A program made the position numbers and the translations under genes. Positions 8,801 through 17,888 of a DNA stretch of 44,960 nt are shown piece after piece (position 1 is the stretch's first letter; each line of letters opens with the position of its first letter). The stretch spans positions 328,752 to 373,711 of the forward strand of contig NZ_LMUQ01000061.1 of assembly GCF_009765865.1 (NCBI RefSeq), in the 5' to 3' direction. A model generated the notes under the pieces. That model did not search any database and was not told the DNA's origin. It worked only from the letters and a program-made list of their open reading frames with translations. This stretch comes from Acidisoma sp. L85 (GTDB lineage: Bacteria; Pseudomonadota; Alphaproteobacteria; Acetobacterales; Acetobacteraceae).

Positions 8801-9895
8801 CTACAACTCCACCACGCGCCGCTCCCGAATGCTCTGATCCGCCGCCAGCACGATCCGCAAGCTTTCGACCGCCGACTGCATATGTTCCGTCAAATCCTCA
8901 TCATTCCGGATGGCTTGAAGCAGATAGATTTGCTCCCGCTCGCAGATTTCGTCGTGGCTCGGTTCGTCGGTGGTCGAGATTATCTCGTCGCCTTTCGACA
9001 GTGACTGGTCCGCGTTAAGCGCGGAGTGATGCCAGCGAATGGCGTTCGTCTTGCCATGGGTATCCATGTCTGAGGACGAGGTCGTCGAGGCGCCGGCGGC
9101 TGCCCCGCCCCCATGCTCGGGCATGACGATGGAGACAGCGCCTTTAGGTCCGATAACATCTTTGACGAAAAAGGCTGTTTCGCTGACCATGGGACCCCAG
9201 GCCGCTTCGTACCAGCCGATGGAGCCGTCGTCGAAGAAGACCTGCAGCTGACCATAGTTGTACATGTCCTGAGCGATCTCGTTCGACAGACGCGCGCCCA
9301 TCCCGTGTACGCGGACGGGCTTGGCGCCCGTCATCTGACACATCACGTCGACATAATGGACACCGCAATCCACGATGGGCGAGCAGGATTTGAGGAGGTT
9401 CTTGTGCCAAGTCCAAGCGTCGCCAATCGACTGCTGGTTGAGATTCATCCGCATAACGAGTGGTTTCCCTAGACCACGGGCGATTTCAACAAGCTTTATC
9501 CAACTCGGATGATGACGCAGCGAATAGCCGATGACGAGCTTGCGGTGCAGGCGCCGGGCCGCATCCACCACCCACCGCGCATCGTCGACCGTTTCCGCGA
9601 GAGGCTTTTCGATAAAAACATGCGCGCCGCTTTCAAATGCGCGAACCGCGAAGTCGGCATGGGTATCCGGCCAGGTATTGATTGAGACCACATCGGGCTT
9701 GAGGATCGCCAGCGCCTCGCCGTAATCTGAAAAGCGCGGCAATTCCGCCCAACTCTCGGGGAGGTCATGTCGCTTGGCGATGCCGCGAGCGCAGAGCCCC
9801 ACGATTTGGAAGCCGTCGAGCTTCTCATAGGCTCGACCGTGGCTCATCCCCATATGACCGAGCCCAACGAGAAGAACGCGCAAAACCTGGCTCAT
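8801..9895 (-). CDS. Gfo/Idh/MocA family oxidoreductase (first)
   Basis: A 364-residue NAD(P)-dependent dehydrogenase. The N-terminal Rossmann motif GLGHMG lies at 11-16, and the family signature EKP at 96-98 (FIEKPLAE) holds the catalytic Lys. The C-terminal alpha/beta domain includes the catalytic-region DCGVHYVDVM. Members oxidise or reduce hydroxyls of sugars and inositols, often at C3. The start is the ATG at 9895, because GGAGGGG lies five to six bases upstream and the Rossmann fold begins at once. It sits 61 bp downstream of the second permease and 23 bp before nagA. It differs from the operon's other Gfo/Idh/MocA enzyme, so the two probably catalyse successive or opposite steps. Confidence 0.9.
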   Translation of the reverse strand: MSQVLRVLLVGLGHMGMSHGRAYEKLDGFQIVGLCARGIAKRHDLPESWAELPRFSDYGEALAILKPDVVSINTWPDTHADFAVRAFESGAHVFIEKPLAETVDDARWVVDAARRLHRKLVIGYSLRHHPSWIKLVEIARGLGKPLVMRMNLNQQSIGDAWTWHKNLLKSCSPIVDCGVHYVDVMCQMTGAKPVRVHGMGARLSNEIAQDMYNYGQLQVFFDDGSIGWYEAAWGPMVSETAFFVKDVIGPKGAVSIVMPEHGGGAAAGASTTSSSDMDTHGKTNAIRWHHSALNADQSLSKGDEIISTTDEPSHDEICEREQIYLLQAIRNDEDLTEHMQSAVESLRIVLAADQSIRERRVVEL

Positions 9896-9956
9896 AACCC
9901 CTCCGAATTCCACTACTCTCGCCGATTTTCGCCGAACGGGTCCGGCTGTCCCTAAA

Positions 9957-10955
9957 TCACCCGGTAAGGCGCGCATAGGCCGCAGCCAAAACAAGAATAA
10001 TCGCGCCATAGAGAATCTGCTTTATCGGCTCGGGCACGTCCAAGAGCGTGAGGAGGCTCGTGAGCACCGTCAGGATAACAGCACCGACGATACTGCCTCC
10101 ATAGCCACCACGCCCGCCGAAGATCGACGTTCCACCAATAATTACAGCGGCAACGGACGGCAGGAGATAAACATCCGCGAGCCCAAGGTCGGCCGCGTTC
10201 GTGCTGCCCACCAAAACCAAACCGCCCACTGCGGCCACAACGGAGCAGAGAATATAATTGACCAGCAGGATCCGCCACACACGAATGCCGGTCAGATGGC
10301 AAGCCAGTCGATTGTCTCCGATCGCGTAAAGCAACCGACCGAAGCCCGTTCGGCTTAGCCCGAAGATCAACAGGGCGGCTAGAGGCACCCAAAGAAATAG
10401 GTCGAGCGGCGCCACTCCCCAAAGCTTGCCCGATCCCAATGCCTGGATAAAGCCTGGCACACGCGCTTGGCTCGCCAGCATCTTCTGGCTATAGACGATC
10501 ATTACTCCGCCAGACATCAAACCGGTGCCAAGCGTCATCACCAAAGGCTGCACCTGCAAAAGTGCTACACCAATTCCGTTCAGCGCCCCGACGATGACGC
10601 CGAAAGCCAGCGCGATCAGCACCGCCGCGAACCCGCCCAACGAGACATTCGTGGTAAGCAGGTAAGCCGCGCCGGTAGCGACGCTCGCTACTGAAAGATC
10701 AATGCCCCCGGTGAGCATCACCAATGTCTGTCCCGCCGCCAGAATCCCCAGAGGGGCTGCGAATTGCAGCGAGTTGGAAAGCCAGGTCGGTGTGACCGTA
10801 CCGGGCCGTATAAGCTCGATCCCAAACACGAAGATACAAAGAAGCAACACGAGGGCGACAATGGTATGATCGCGGAGGAAGACCAACAGATCGCGCGATC
10901 TTTTTCCGAGTACGGAGGGCGGGCGCCGACCCGTGGAAGGAATCCGCGCGCTCAT
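9957..10955 (-). CDS. ABC sugar transporter permease (RbsC type, second)
   Basis: A 332-residue inner-membrane protein with eight to ten hydrophobic helices. The family motif QTLVMLTGGIDLSVASV appears after the second helix, and GGTSIFGGRGG occurs near residue 260 as in RbsC/AraH/XylH permeases. It starts at an ATG overlapping the stop of the first permease (ATGA), so the two are translationally coupled and probably form a heterodimeric channel. The partner ATPase and binding protein are directly upstream in the operon. Substrate specificity cannot be read from the permease; the operon enzymes indicate a sugar or sugar derivative. Confidence 0.93.
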   Translation of the reverse strand: MSARIPSTGRRPPSVLGKRSRDLLVFLRDHTIVALVLLLCIFVFGIELIRPGTVTPTWLSNSLQFAAPLGILAAGQTLVMLTGGIDLSVASVATGAAYLLTTNVSLGGFAAVLIALAFGVIVGALNGIGVALLQVQPLVMTLGTGLMSGGVMIVYSQKMLASQARVPGFIQALGSGKLWGVAPLDLFLWVPLAALLIFGLSRTGFGRLLYAIGDNRLACHLTGIRVWRILLVNYILCSVVAAVGGLVLVGSTNAADLGLADVYLLPSVAAVIIGGTSIFGGRGGYGGSIVGAVILTVLTSLLTLLDVPEPIKQILYGAIILVLAAAYARLTG

Positions 10956-11977
10956 TTGCGGTTTCGCAGAACGGTGACAAATCCGCCCAGCATGACCACC
11001 AAAACAATGAGCGTGCCCTGGATCACCTGCCCGTAATTGGGATCGATGTTCAGGAAGATGAGGTCGGTCGGAATGAGCGTCAAGACAAAAGCGGCCAATA
11101 CCGGTCCCGAAATTCCACCTCTGCCTCCCGTCAAACTTACCCCGCCGATCACCAGCGCTGCGAGACCGCTGAGCGTGTAATAAACACCTGCAAGTGGAGC
11201 ACCGATCGCGGTCGTCATTGTCAAAGCAAGGCCACCCATGGCGCTGAAAAGTCCAGAAAGCGTATAGGCCAGGATGCGGGTAGTTTCGACACCGACGCCG
11301 CTTCGGAAGGCCGCGACCCTATCGCTGCCGACGGCGTAAACGAGCAGTCCAGCACGGCCGAGCTTCAGCGGGATCCAAACAACCGCGACCGCCGCGATCA
11401 GCAGGATCACGGCATTGGGCAGCCACGGCGCGAGCGTCGTTCCAGCGGCGAGATCGAGAAACTGCTGCGGCGCGCCACCGCCGGGTTTCTCCATGATCAG
11501 CAAAGCCACACCGCCCCAGATGAATCCGGTCGTCAAGGTGACGACCACATCGGGTATCCGGGACAAAACCACGATCGCGCCATTGATCGCTCCGCTGATC
11601 GCTCCTGCGATCAGTATGCCGGCAGCGAGCAGGAGCGCCTGCCGAAAGTCTGCATGTTGCATCGTGCTGGCCGCGAGCACATTGGCGACCGCGATGAGCG
11701 AACCCACCGAGAGGTCTATGCCGCCCGATATGACGACACAGGTTTGAGCAGCGGCGGCGAAGGCCAGAGGCAAAGCGCCTAGAGCCAGAGACTGAATGTC
11801 GAAGGCGCCGAAACTTGGATGAATCCAGGTCGTAAACAATAAAGCCACAGCAAGCAGAAGCGGCATGCCTATGACGGGCAGATAACGTCCCGCCCAGCGC
11901 ATCGACGCCACACGCGCGCCGCCGCTCGGCAAGAAACCGGTGGCGCCCTTTTCCGAGGGATCGTTCCGCACCATCAC
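10952..11977 (-). CDS. ABC sugar transporter permease (RbsC type, first)
   Basis: A 341-residue polytopic inner-membrane protein of the branched/ribose-type permease family. It has the conserved motif TCVVISGGIDLSVGSLIAV after the second hydrophobic helix and GGVSLTGGRGG in the cytosolic loop before the last helices. The start is either GTG at 11977 or the overlapping ATG at 11974; the ATG shares its A with the ATPase stop TGA, giving tight coupling. The first 25 residues are hydrophilic and extend beyond usual RbsC. It acts with the second permease and the double ATPase to import a carbohydrate. Confidence 0.93.
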   Translation of the reverse strand: MMVRNDPSEKGATGFLPSGGARVASMRWAGRYLPVIGMPLLLAVALLFTTWIHPSFGAFDIQSLALGALPLAFAAAAQTCVVISGGIDLSVGSLIAVANVLAASTMQHADFRQALLLAAGILIAGAISGAINGAIVVLSRIPDVVVTLTTGFIWGGVALLIMEKPGGGAPQQFLDLAAGTTLAPWLPNAVILLIAAVAVVWIPLKLGRAGLLVYAVGSDRVAAFRSGVGVETTRILAYTLSGLFSAMGGLALTMTTAIGAPLAGVYYTLSGLAALVIGGVSLTGGRGGISGPVLAAFVLTLIPTDLIFLNIDPNYGQVIQGTLIVLVVMLGGFVTVLRNRK

Positions 11978-13476
11978 GCTTCGGCCGCGACGCGGGGAAC
12001 CAACCCATGAGCGGAGAGTAGCAATGTGGCCTCATCCGCTTCCCTGGCTGGCATTTCATTGACGATACGGCCCGCGAACATGACGATCGCCCGGTCGCAA
12101 GCCAACCGGATCTCTGGCAATTCGGAAGTAAAGAGCAAAATCGAGGAGCCCGCCGCGGCAAGCTCGCGGATCAAGGAATATATCTGGCGTTTCGTGCCGA
12201 CATCGATTCCGCGTGTGGGATCAAAGCACAGCAAAGTCTTGAAGCCATGCGAGATCCAGCGTGCCAGCACGACTTTCTGCTGATTGCCGCCGCTCAACCG
12301 TCGCAATTCCGCTTCGGCGCGTGTATCGATCTGCAGCCGGGTCACCGCAGACTGCACGCGTTCGCGTTCTCTTGCCATGGAAAGTGGTCCCCAGGACCGC
12401 GGGCTGCGGAACATCGGCAACGCGACATTTTCGCGAATGGCTCGCTGCTGCAGCAAGGCCTGAAGCCGATTGGCTGGCACGAAAACCAGCCCAGCCTTAA
12501 TCGCGTCGCCGGGGTGGCGAAAGTGAACTTCCTTTCCCTCGACCAGGATCGTCCCGCTGTCGAAGCGTCGCACGCCCGCGAGACAATCGAACAATTCGTC
12601 CTGACCCTGCCCTTCCAGCGCCGCGACACCCAGCACTTCGCCAGGGCGAAGGCTGAAGGACAGATCATGGAGCAGATTCCGGAGCCCCATGCCACGAACC
12701 TCCAACGTCGGCGGCTCGTCTTTCGGAATGCTCTGCCCAACGCCAGGCTGCGCGACGCTTTGCGCAGCTTTCGCGATGTCCGTTCCGAGCATGAGCGAAA
12801 CGATCTGCTCCTGGCTGCCGCTTGCCGTCTCGGTTACGCCGACCGTCGCACCGTCTCGTAGAACCGTCGTCCGATCACATATTGCCGAAACCTCCGCCAT
12901 GCGATGCGAGATAAAGATGACGGCGTGGCCTCGCTCTCGCCAACGCCGCATCATCTCGAACACTTTCCCCGCCATATCGGAGGGCAGCGCGGCCGTGATT
13001 TCGTCGAGCAGAAGGACCTTCGGCTCTGAGGCAAGGGCTCGCGCAAGATCGATGAGACGTAGGATTGGTTGTGGAAGATCTCGGACATAGGCGCTGAGAT
13101 CGACTTTCCCGATGCCCATCTCCGCCAGGTAGCCTGTGACGCTTTCGAGCGGGACTCGCGCGAGACGCATATTCTGCGACAACGTCAAATCCGGCACGAG
13201 CGCGGGGTCCTGATACACCGACACGATTCCGGCGCGCCGGGCTTCGGCGGGCGAGCGAAAGTTCCTAGCGACGCCGGCGAGAACAATCGAACCCGCATCG
13301 CATGGGAAAACCCCGGTTATAATCTTAACCAGGGTACTCTTGCCTGCGCCATTGGCTCCCATCAATGCGTGGATCTCGCCGGCTCGCACCCTCAGCTCGG
13401 CCGAGCGAAGCGCTTTGACGGAGCCAAAGCGCTTCGCAACGTTCTTTATTTCGAGGAGAGTGGCAGCCTCAGTCAT
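11974..13476 (-). CDS. sugar ABC transporter ATPase, two fused nucleotide-binding domains (RbsA type)
   Basis: 500 residues with two tandem ABC domains. Domain 1 has Walker A GANGAGKS (40-47) and Walker B VLLLDEIT, but where the signature LSxxQ is expected the sequence reads LPQPILRLIDLARAL. Domain 2 has a degenerate Walker A (ALEGQGQDE), which is usual for this family, an intact signature LSGGNQQKV and a Walker B ending CFDPTRGIDVG. So one composite site (Walker A of domain 1 with signature of domain 2) looks active and the other dead. It powers import through the two permeases that follow without a gap. The ATG lies 27 bp after the binding protein stop. Confidence 0.93.
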   Translation of the reverse strand: MTEAATLLEIKNVAKRFGSVKALRSAELRVRAGEIHALMGANGAGKSTLVKIITGVFPCDAGSIVLAGVARNFRSPAEARRAGIVSVYQDPALVPDLTLSQNMRLARVPLESVTGYLAEMGIGKVDLSAYVRDLPQPILRLIDLARALASEPKVLLLDEITAALPSDMAGKVFEMMRRWRERGHAVIFISHRMAEVSAICDRTTVLRDGATVGVTETASGSQEQIVSLMLGTDIAKAAQSVAQPGVGQSIPKDEPPTLEVRGMGLRNLLHDLSFSLRPGEVLGVAALEGQGQDELFDCLAGVRRFDSGTILVEGKEVHFRHPGDAIKAGLVFVPANRLQALLQQRAIRENVALPMFRSPRSWGPLSMARERERVQSAVTRLQIDTRAEAELRRLSGGNQQKVVLARWISHGFKTLLCFDPTRGIDVGTKRQIYSLIRELAAAGSSILLFTSELPEIRLACDRAIVMFAGRIVNEMPAREADEATLLLSAHGLVPRVAAEA

Positions 13477-13503
13477 CCAAGCTCCAGCGTTTGTCTCCGG
13501 GAC

Positions 13504-14544
13504 CTATGGACCCTTACAGGCGAGCAACTGATCCTTTGTATAGGTCGTGTAAGGCGCTACCGTGTAGTCCATGCTGTAATACGGATCGAGTTTTGGATCG
13601 TAATTGCGCTTGAGGGTAGCGAGCCCGACATCGCTCGTATTGTCCCAAACCTCAGGTGTTATCTTGATGACCTTCGGATGATCGCCCTTCTTCTGTAGAA
13701 CGTCGAGCGCCACCGCAAGGCCCGCGCCCCCGACGGATGGCGGATTGGTCACTGCGGCGCCGGCAAAGCCTTTGTCCTTGAGAGTTATGAGCTGACCTAC
13801 GAAACCGTTATTGTCGGCACCGATCACCGGCATCAGGGGCTTGCCGGAAGTCTGAATGGCATCGACCACGACAGCATCGAGGCCGGATGTCCAAATTCCG
13901 TCGATCTGTTTGCCTGAGGCCAATAGATCCTTCGCCTGCTGCGCCGATTTGTTCAACGCCCATCCTGTAAAGGGCATAGCCACGACTTTGATGTTCGGGT
14001 AATTGGCCAAGGCCTCTGTAAATCCCTTGTGACGATCGGCATCCGCCGGAACGCCGTCTATGCCTCGCATCTCGACCACGTTGCCCTTGCCGTTCAGATG
14101 CTTGAACAGCCACTCCGCACCGGCTTTTCCGTAATCCACCTGATCGTTCGACAAGACATAGGCTTCGGGAGCGGATACCGCCTGATCCACCGCGACCACG
14201 ACTATCCCGCGTGCTGCGGCTTGCTTGATCACCGGATTAAGTGCTTCACGATCGGACGGGTTGAGAACAATCACATTGACGCCGGCGGAGATCAGATTGC
14301 GCAGATCCGAGATCTGCTCGGCCGGCCCGGCATTCCGATTTGCCACGATCACCTTTGAAACCACGCCGGAAGCCAAGGCTTGCGCTTTGATCGAACAAAT
14401 CATCTCCTCGCGCCAGCCATTGCCGATCAGCGTGTTGGACACACCGACCACATACTTGTCCGCCGCCCGCGCCGAGTATGCTCCTGCCACACTAAGCAGG
14501 ATGGTGAATAGTGACGCATAGAGCAGTTTGCTAGAAGTCCGCAA
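13504..14544 (-). CDS. periplasmic sugar-binding protein of the RbsB/type I family
   Basis: 346 residues. A Sec signal peptide (about 27 residues, ending AYSARA) precedes a type I periplasmic binding fold with [16 protein letters not shown] and [16 protein letters not shown], the usual hinge region. I place the start at a TTG (14544) because an excellent ribosome binding site, GGGGAGGA, lies five bases upstream and the signal peptide follows immediately; an ATG 33 bases further up would add charged residues. It captures the substrate for the ATPase and permeases encoded next. The high expression implied by the strong ribosome binding site fits a binding protein. Confidence 0.92.
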   Translation of the reverse strand: MRTSSKLLYASLFTILLSVAGAYSARAADKYVVGVSNTLIGNGWREEMICSIKAQALASGVVSKVIVANRNAGPAEQISDLRNLISAGVNVIVLNPSDREALNPVIKQAAARGIVVVAVDQAVSAPEAYVLSNDQVDYGKAGAEWLFKHLNGKGNVVEMRGIDGVPADADRHKGFTEALANYPNIKVVAMPFTGWALNKSAQQAKDLLASGKQIDGIWTSGLDAVVVDAIQTSGKPLMPVIGADNNGFVGQLITLKDKGFAGAAVTNPPSVGGAGLAVALDVLQKKGDHPKVIKITPEVWDNTSDVGLATLKRNYDPKLDPYYSMDYTVAPYTTYTKDQLLACKGP

Positions 14545-14557
14545 TTTGTCCTCCCCT
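14545..14557 (-). promoter_or_regulatory. strong ribosome binding site deciding a TTG start
   Basis: On the minus strand GGGGAGGA is followed by five bases and TTG. No comparable site precedes the in-frame ATG at 14577, so the TTG is favoured as the start of the sugar-binding protein. Confidence 0.7.
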
Positions 14558-14595
14558 TGATCGCTTCTACGACTCACCGACGTCTTCGCCTCGGA

Positions 14596-15789
14596 TTATC
14601 CCCCACCCGAAGCCACCGTTGCCCAGTTCCCGTTGGCTCGGCTGGATGCAACGGCGGCCTCGATGAAACGGATTCCTCTAGCGCCCTCATGCACAGTCGG
14701 AACCGAAGCCAATGCTGAGGGGTCAGGCGGCAATCCCGCGCGGCGTGACCTTATCAACGAAACCGCATCCCGATAGAGATTGGCGAAGCCTTCGATATAC
14801 CCCTCAGGGTGCCCCGCCGGCATGCGAGTGACACGCATCGCGGCGGAGGTATTTCCCGGACCGCCGCGAACGAGCGTGCGTGACGGCTCACCATATGGCG
14901 TGAAGCGCAGCAGTTCGGGAGTTTCGCCAAACCACTCGAGACCGCCCTTTTCCCCATAGATTTTCAGCGACAGCGCATTCGCGTTTCCGGGAGCGACCTG
15001 ACTCGCCAAAAGCACACCTTTGGCGCCCCCGTGATAGCGAAGCAGAACATGGGCATTGTCGTCCAGTCTGCGGCCGGGCACGAAGGTCGTGAGATCAGCC
15101 GCGACTTCCGCGAGATCCAGACTCGTCACGAATCCCGCGAGACTGTGCGCGTGAACCCCGATATCGGCGAGACATGCAGATGACCCGGCACGCGCCGGGT
15201 CGGTACGCCATTCGGCTTGCTTCTGCCCGTCCCTTTCGATCGGCAGCGTGAGCCAGTCCTGAATGTAAGTCGCATGCACGACGCGAAGCTTACCGAGTTC
15301 GCCGGCGGCAACCATCTCTTTGGCCTGACGCACCATGGCGTAGCCCGTATTGTTGAGCGTCACGGCAAAAACGAGGCCGGTCTTTCGCGTAAGACCGACA
15401 AGCTCCTCAGCGTCCGCACCGGTGGCCGACAAGGGCTTGTCGCAGATGATGTCGATGCCGGCCTGCAGGAAAGCTTTGGCGACCGGGGCGTGAAGATGGT
15501 TTGGCGTTACGATCACGACAGCCTCGATTCCATCCGGCCTAGCGGCTTCGCGCTTTGCCATCTCCTCGAAACTCGCATAGCTCCGATCGGGTGCAAGCCC
15601 CAGCTCGGCACCAGACGCTTGCGCATTCTCCTCGCTCGCCGAAAGTGCGCCAGCCACGAGTTCCATGTGATCATCGAGGCGCGTCGCAAATCGGTGAACA
15701 GCCCCGATGAAGGCCCCTCGTCCACCTCCGACCATTCCAAAGCGCAGACGCCGTGGTCGCTCAGCAGCACTGTCTGTCGCGTAGACCAT
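14596..15789 (-). CDS. Gfo/Idh/MocA family oxidoreductase (second)
   Basis: A 397-residue NAD(P)-dependent sugar dehydrogenase. The nucleotide motif GMVGGGRGAFIGAVHR lies at 18-33, and the family signature is DKP (ICDKPLSATG) instead of the EKP of the other copy. The variant GGGRGAFIG is common in branches that act on sugars at C3 and occur beside TIM-barrel isomerases. Six bases separate it from the upstream isomerase gene, so they are co-translated. Inferred role: redox step on the imported sugar, giving or using a 3-keto intermediate. The substrate is not determined by the sequence. Confidence 0.9.
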   Translation of the reverse strand: MVYATDSAAERPRRLRFGMVGGGRGAFIGAVHRFATRLDDHMELVAGALSASEENAQASGAELGLAPDRSYASFEEMAKREAARPDGIEAVVIVTPNHLHAPVAKAFLQAGIDIICDKPLSATGADAEELVGLTRKTGLVFAVTLNNTGYAMVRQAKEMVAAGELGKLRVVHATYIQDWLTLPIERDGQKQAEWRTDPARAGSSACLADIGVHAHSLAGFVTSLDLAEVAADLTTFVPGRRLDDNAHVLLRYHGGAKGVLLASQVAPGNANALSLKIYGEKGGLEWFGETPELLRFTPYGEPSRTLVRGGPGNTSAAMRVTRMPAGHPEGYIEGFANLYRDAVSLIRSRRAGLPPDPSALASVPTVHEGARGIRFIEAAVASSRANGNWATVASGGG

Positions 15790-15795
15790 CGGCCG

Positions 15796-16854
15796 CTACC
15801 CTTTTACCCCGAGCAGCGCTCGGTTGCTCGCCGCGTCAGCGTGAGTGGCGGCGAAATCGTCGAAAACGCGATCGGTTACCTCTATGATGTGGTCGGCGAT
15901 GAATTTCGCGCCGTTTCTGGCCGCGACTTCGGGATGTTCCAGGCAGCATTCCCATTCATAGACCGCCCAGCCCGCGAAATCATATGCCGCGAGCTTGGAG
16001 AATACACCGCCGAAATCAACCTGGCCGTGGCCGAGTGAGCGGTCGCGTGCGGCGCGCTCCAGCCAATTCTTGTACCCGCCGAAGACGCCCTGCTTTGCCG
16101 TCGGATTGAACTCCGCATCCTTGACATGAAACATCTTGATCCGCTCGTGATAGGCGTCGATGAAACCAAGATAGTCCATGCCCTGCTTGATGTAGTGGCT
16201 GGCGTCGTAATTGATGTTGCACCGCGGATGGTTACCCACCGCTTCGAGGAACATCTCGAAAGTATCACCGTCGAACATGTCCTCCGTGGGATGGATTTCG
16301 TAGCAGAGATCGACGCCAGCGGAATCGAAAGCGTCAAGGATTGGCCTCCAGCGGCGGCCCTGTTCGGCAAAGCACTCCTCGATCAAGCCAGCGGGACGCT
16401 GCGGATAGGGGTAAAAGTAAGGCCAGGCCAGGGAACCACAAAACGTCACGTGTTCCGTCAATCCAAAACGCTGCGACACGATGGCGGCCTTGGTCACCTG
16501 ATCGGCGGCCCACAACCGACGTTTCTCGGGATTCCCACGCACATGACTGGGAGCCTGGCCATCGAACATCATGTCGTAAGCCGGGTGAACCGACACCATC
16601 TGGCCCTGGAAATGCGTAGAGAATTCGGAGATTGTGATGCCGATATCGGCCATCTTTCCCTTGATCTCGTCGCAGTAGGTCTCGCTATCGGCTGCCTTGT
16701 CGAGATCGAAAAGTCTTCTGTCCCAGCTTGGGATTTGGATGCTTTTATAGCCATAGCCCTTGGCCCAGCGCGCTATGCTCTCAAGCGAATTGTGAGGCGC
16801 CGTGTCTCGCACAAACTGTGCCAGAAAGAGACCCGGCCCTTTGATTGTTCGCAT
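15796..16854 (-). CDS. sugar phosphate isomerase/epimerase-like TIM-barrel protein
   Basis: 352 residues, xylose-isomerase-like TIM barrel (AP endonuclease family 2 fold). Putative metal ligands are Glu in CYEIHPTED, Asp in NINYDASHY, His in FHVKDAEF and Glu in VYEWECC. The start is the ATG at 16854 (GGGGAATTCGGTC before it). It is the first gene of the operon, directly under the divergent regulator. Proteins of this family paired with a Gfo/Idh/MocA dehydrogenase catalyse isomerisation, epimerisation or elimination of (keto-)sugars, which fits here, but the exact reaction is unknown. Confidence 0.88.
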   Translation of the reverse strand: MRTIKGPGLFLAQFVRDTAPHNSLESIARWAKGYGYKSIQIPSWDRRLFDLDKAADSETYCDEIKGKMADIGITISEFSTHFQGQMVSVHPAYDMMFDGQAPSHVRGNPEKRRLWAADQVTKAAIVSQRFGLTEHVTFCGSLAWPYFYPYPQRPAGLIEECFAEQGRRWRPILDAFDSAGVDLCYEIHPTEDMFDGDTFEMFLEAVGNHPRCNINYDASHYIKQGMDYLGFIDAYHERIKMFHVKDAEFNPTAKQGVFGGYKNWLERAARDRSLGHGQVDFGGVFSKLAAYDFAGWAVYEWECCLEHPEVAARNGAKFIADHIIEVTDRVFDDFAATHADAASNRALLGVKG

Positions 16855-16974
16855 GACCGAATTCCCCGATCGCGCCTTTTGGCTTGATTTTCTGGCGTCT
16901 TTGCAAGAAAAACATAGACCCGTTCCAAATGTCAATATTTGAAAAGATTTTTCCATGCGAACGAGTCGGATCAG
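16855..16974. promoter_or_regulatory. divergent control region with candidate RpiR operator
   Basis: This 120-bp AT-rich gap separates the sugar operon from its RpiR-type regulator. It contains GAAAA-GAT-TTTTC at 16941-16953, a 5-bp inverted repeat with 3-base spacer, a plausible operator for an HTH-RpiR dimer. Its position close to the regulator start suggests autoregulation as well as control of the operon. No strong sigma-70 boxes could be assigned with confidence. Confidence 0.45.
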
Positions 16975-17877
16975 ATGCCAAAGCTAGCTCTGGCCACCTT
17001 CACCGATGCGACTATGCCCAACGGGCTTGCCGGCGATGTTGAGGGCACGCTCGGCTACAGCCGGCCGCGGACCTATGAAGAGTTGCGGGCACTACTGTCG
17101 TCCGTGACGGTTCGGTTGCCACGGCAGCTTCGCCAGGTCGCGATCTTTATAGTGCGCAGTCCGAGCGAATTCGCGGTCGGCAACTCCGTCGACATTTCGA
17201 AGAAGGCCGGTGTGCAACCCTCGACGCTCGTGCGGTTCGCACAGAGTCTCGGCTTTCCAGGATTTACGGAGCTGCAAGAAGTTTTCAAGGACTACGTTAA
17301 AATCAATTGGAGCGAATATCACGGACGCGCCAATCCCGTAGCCGAGGCCGCGGCGGCCGATGATCCTGATCTTCGGATTATTGCCGGGCTGATCCAGGCC
17401 TCGGCCGCTTCATTGTCGCGCCTGCCGAGCAGCATAGACCTCCGCATGTATGCCAAAATGGCGAATCTGCTGGCGGAGGCCGAGACCATTTACCTTGTCG
17501 GCAGCAAGCGCGCGTTTCCAGTGACGCTTTATATGGCCCTGGCCTTGTCACAGTTGGGAATAAGAAACTGCCTGATCGACAACGTGGGCTCGCTCGGCTT
17601 TGAGCAGCTTGGCTTTGTGACTTCGCGGGATGTCGTCGTGGCGGTCAATTTCAGCCCTTACAACTCTATCACGCCAGCCCTCGCCGAACGAGCCTCGCAA
17701 GCCGGGGCAGCCGTGGTTGCCATAACGGACAGCGCGTTCAGCCCGCTCATTCCGCTCGCAAAAGCCTGGACCGAAGTCGACGAGCCCGACTTCGGCGGAT
17801 TCCGCTCCCTTGCGGCAACGATCGCGATTGGCATGTCACTCGTGTTGAGCGTCGCGCGGCGGCGGGAGGCGCTTTGA
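16975..17877 (+). CDS. MurR/RpiR family transcriptional regulator
   Basis: A 300-residue cytosolic regulator. An N-terminal RpiR-type helix-turn-helix spans about residues 35-110 (SVDISKKAGVQPSTLVRFAQ is the recognition part, followed by SLGFPGFTELQ). A SIS sugar-phosphate-binding domain occupies 140-280 (IYLVGSKRAFPVTLYMALAL). Family members bind phosphosugars and repress or activate adjacent sugar genes. I prefer the ATG at 16975; an upstream TTG (16939) would place the candidate operator inside the gene. It is divergent from the isomerase-led operon, which is its likely target. Confidence 0.9.
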   Translation: MPKLALATFTDATMPNGLAGDVEGTLGYSRPRTYEELRALLSSVTVRLPRQLRQVAIFIVRSPSEFAVGNSVDISKKAGVQPSTLVRFAQSLGFPGFTELQEVFKDYVKINWSEYHGRANPVAEAAAADDPDLRIIAGLIQASAASLSRLPSSIDLRMYAKMANLLAEAETIYLVGSKRAFPVTLYMALALSQLGIRNCLIDNVGSLGFEQLGFVTSRDVVVAVNFSPYNSITPALAERASQAGAAVVAITDSAFSPLIPLAKAWTEVDEPDFGGFRSLAATIAIGMSLVLSVARRREAL

Positions 17878-17888
17878 TTCTGACCTGA

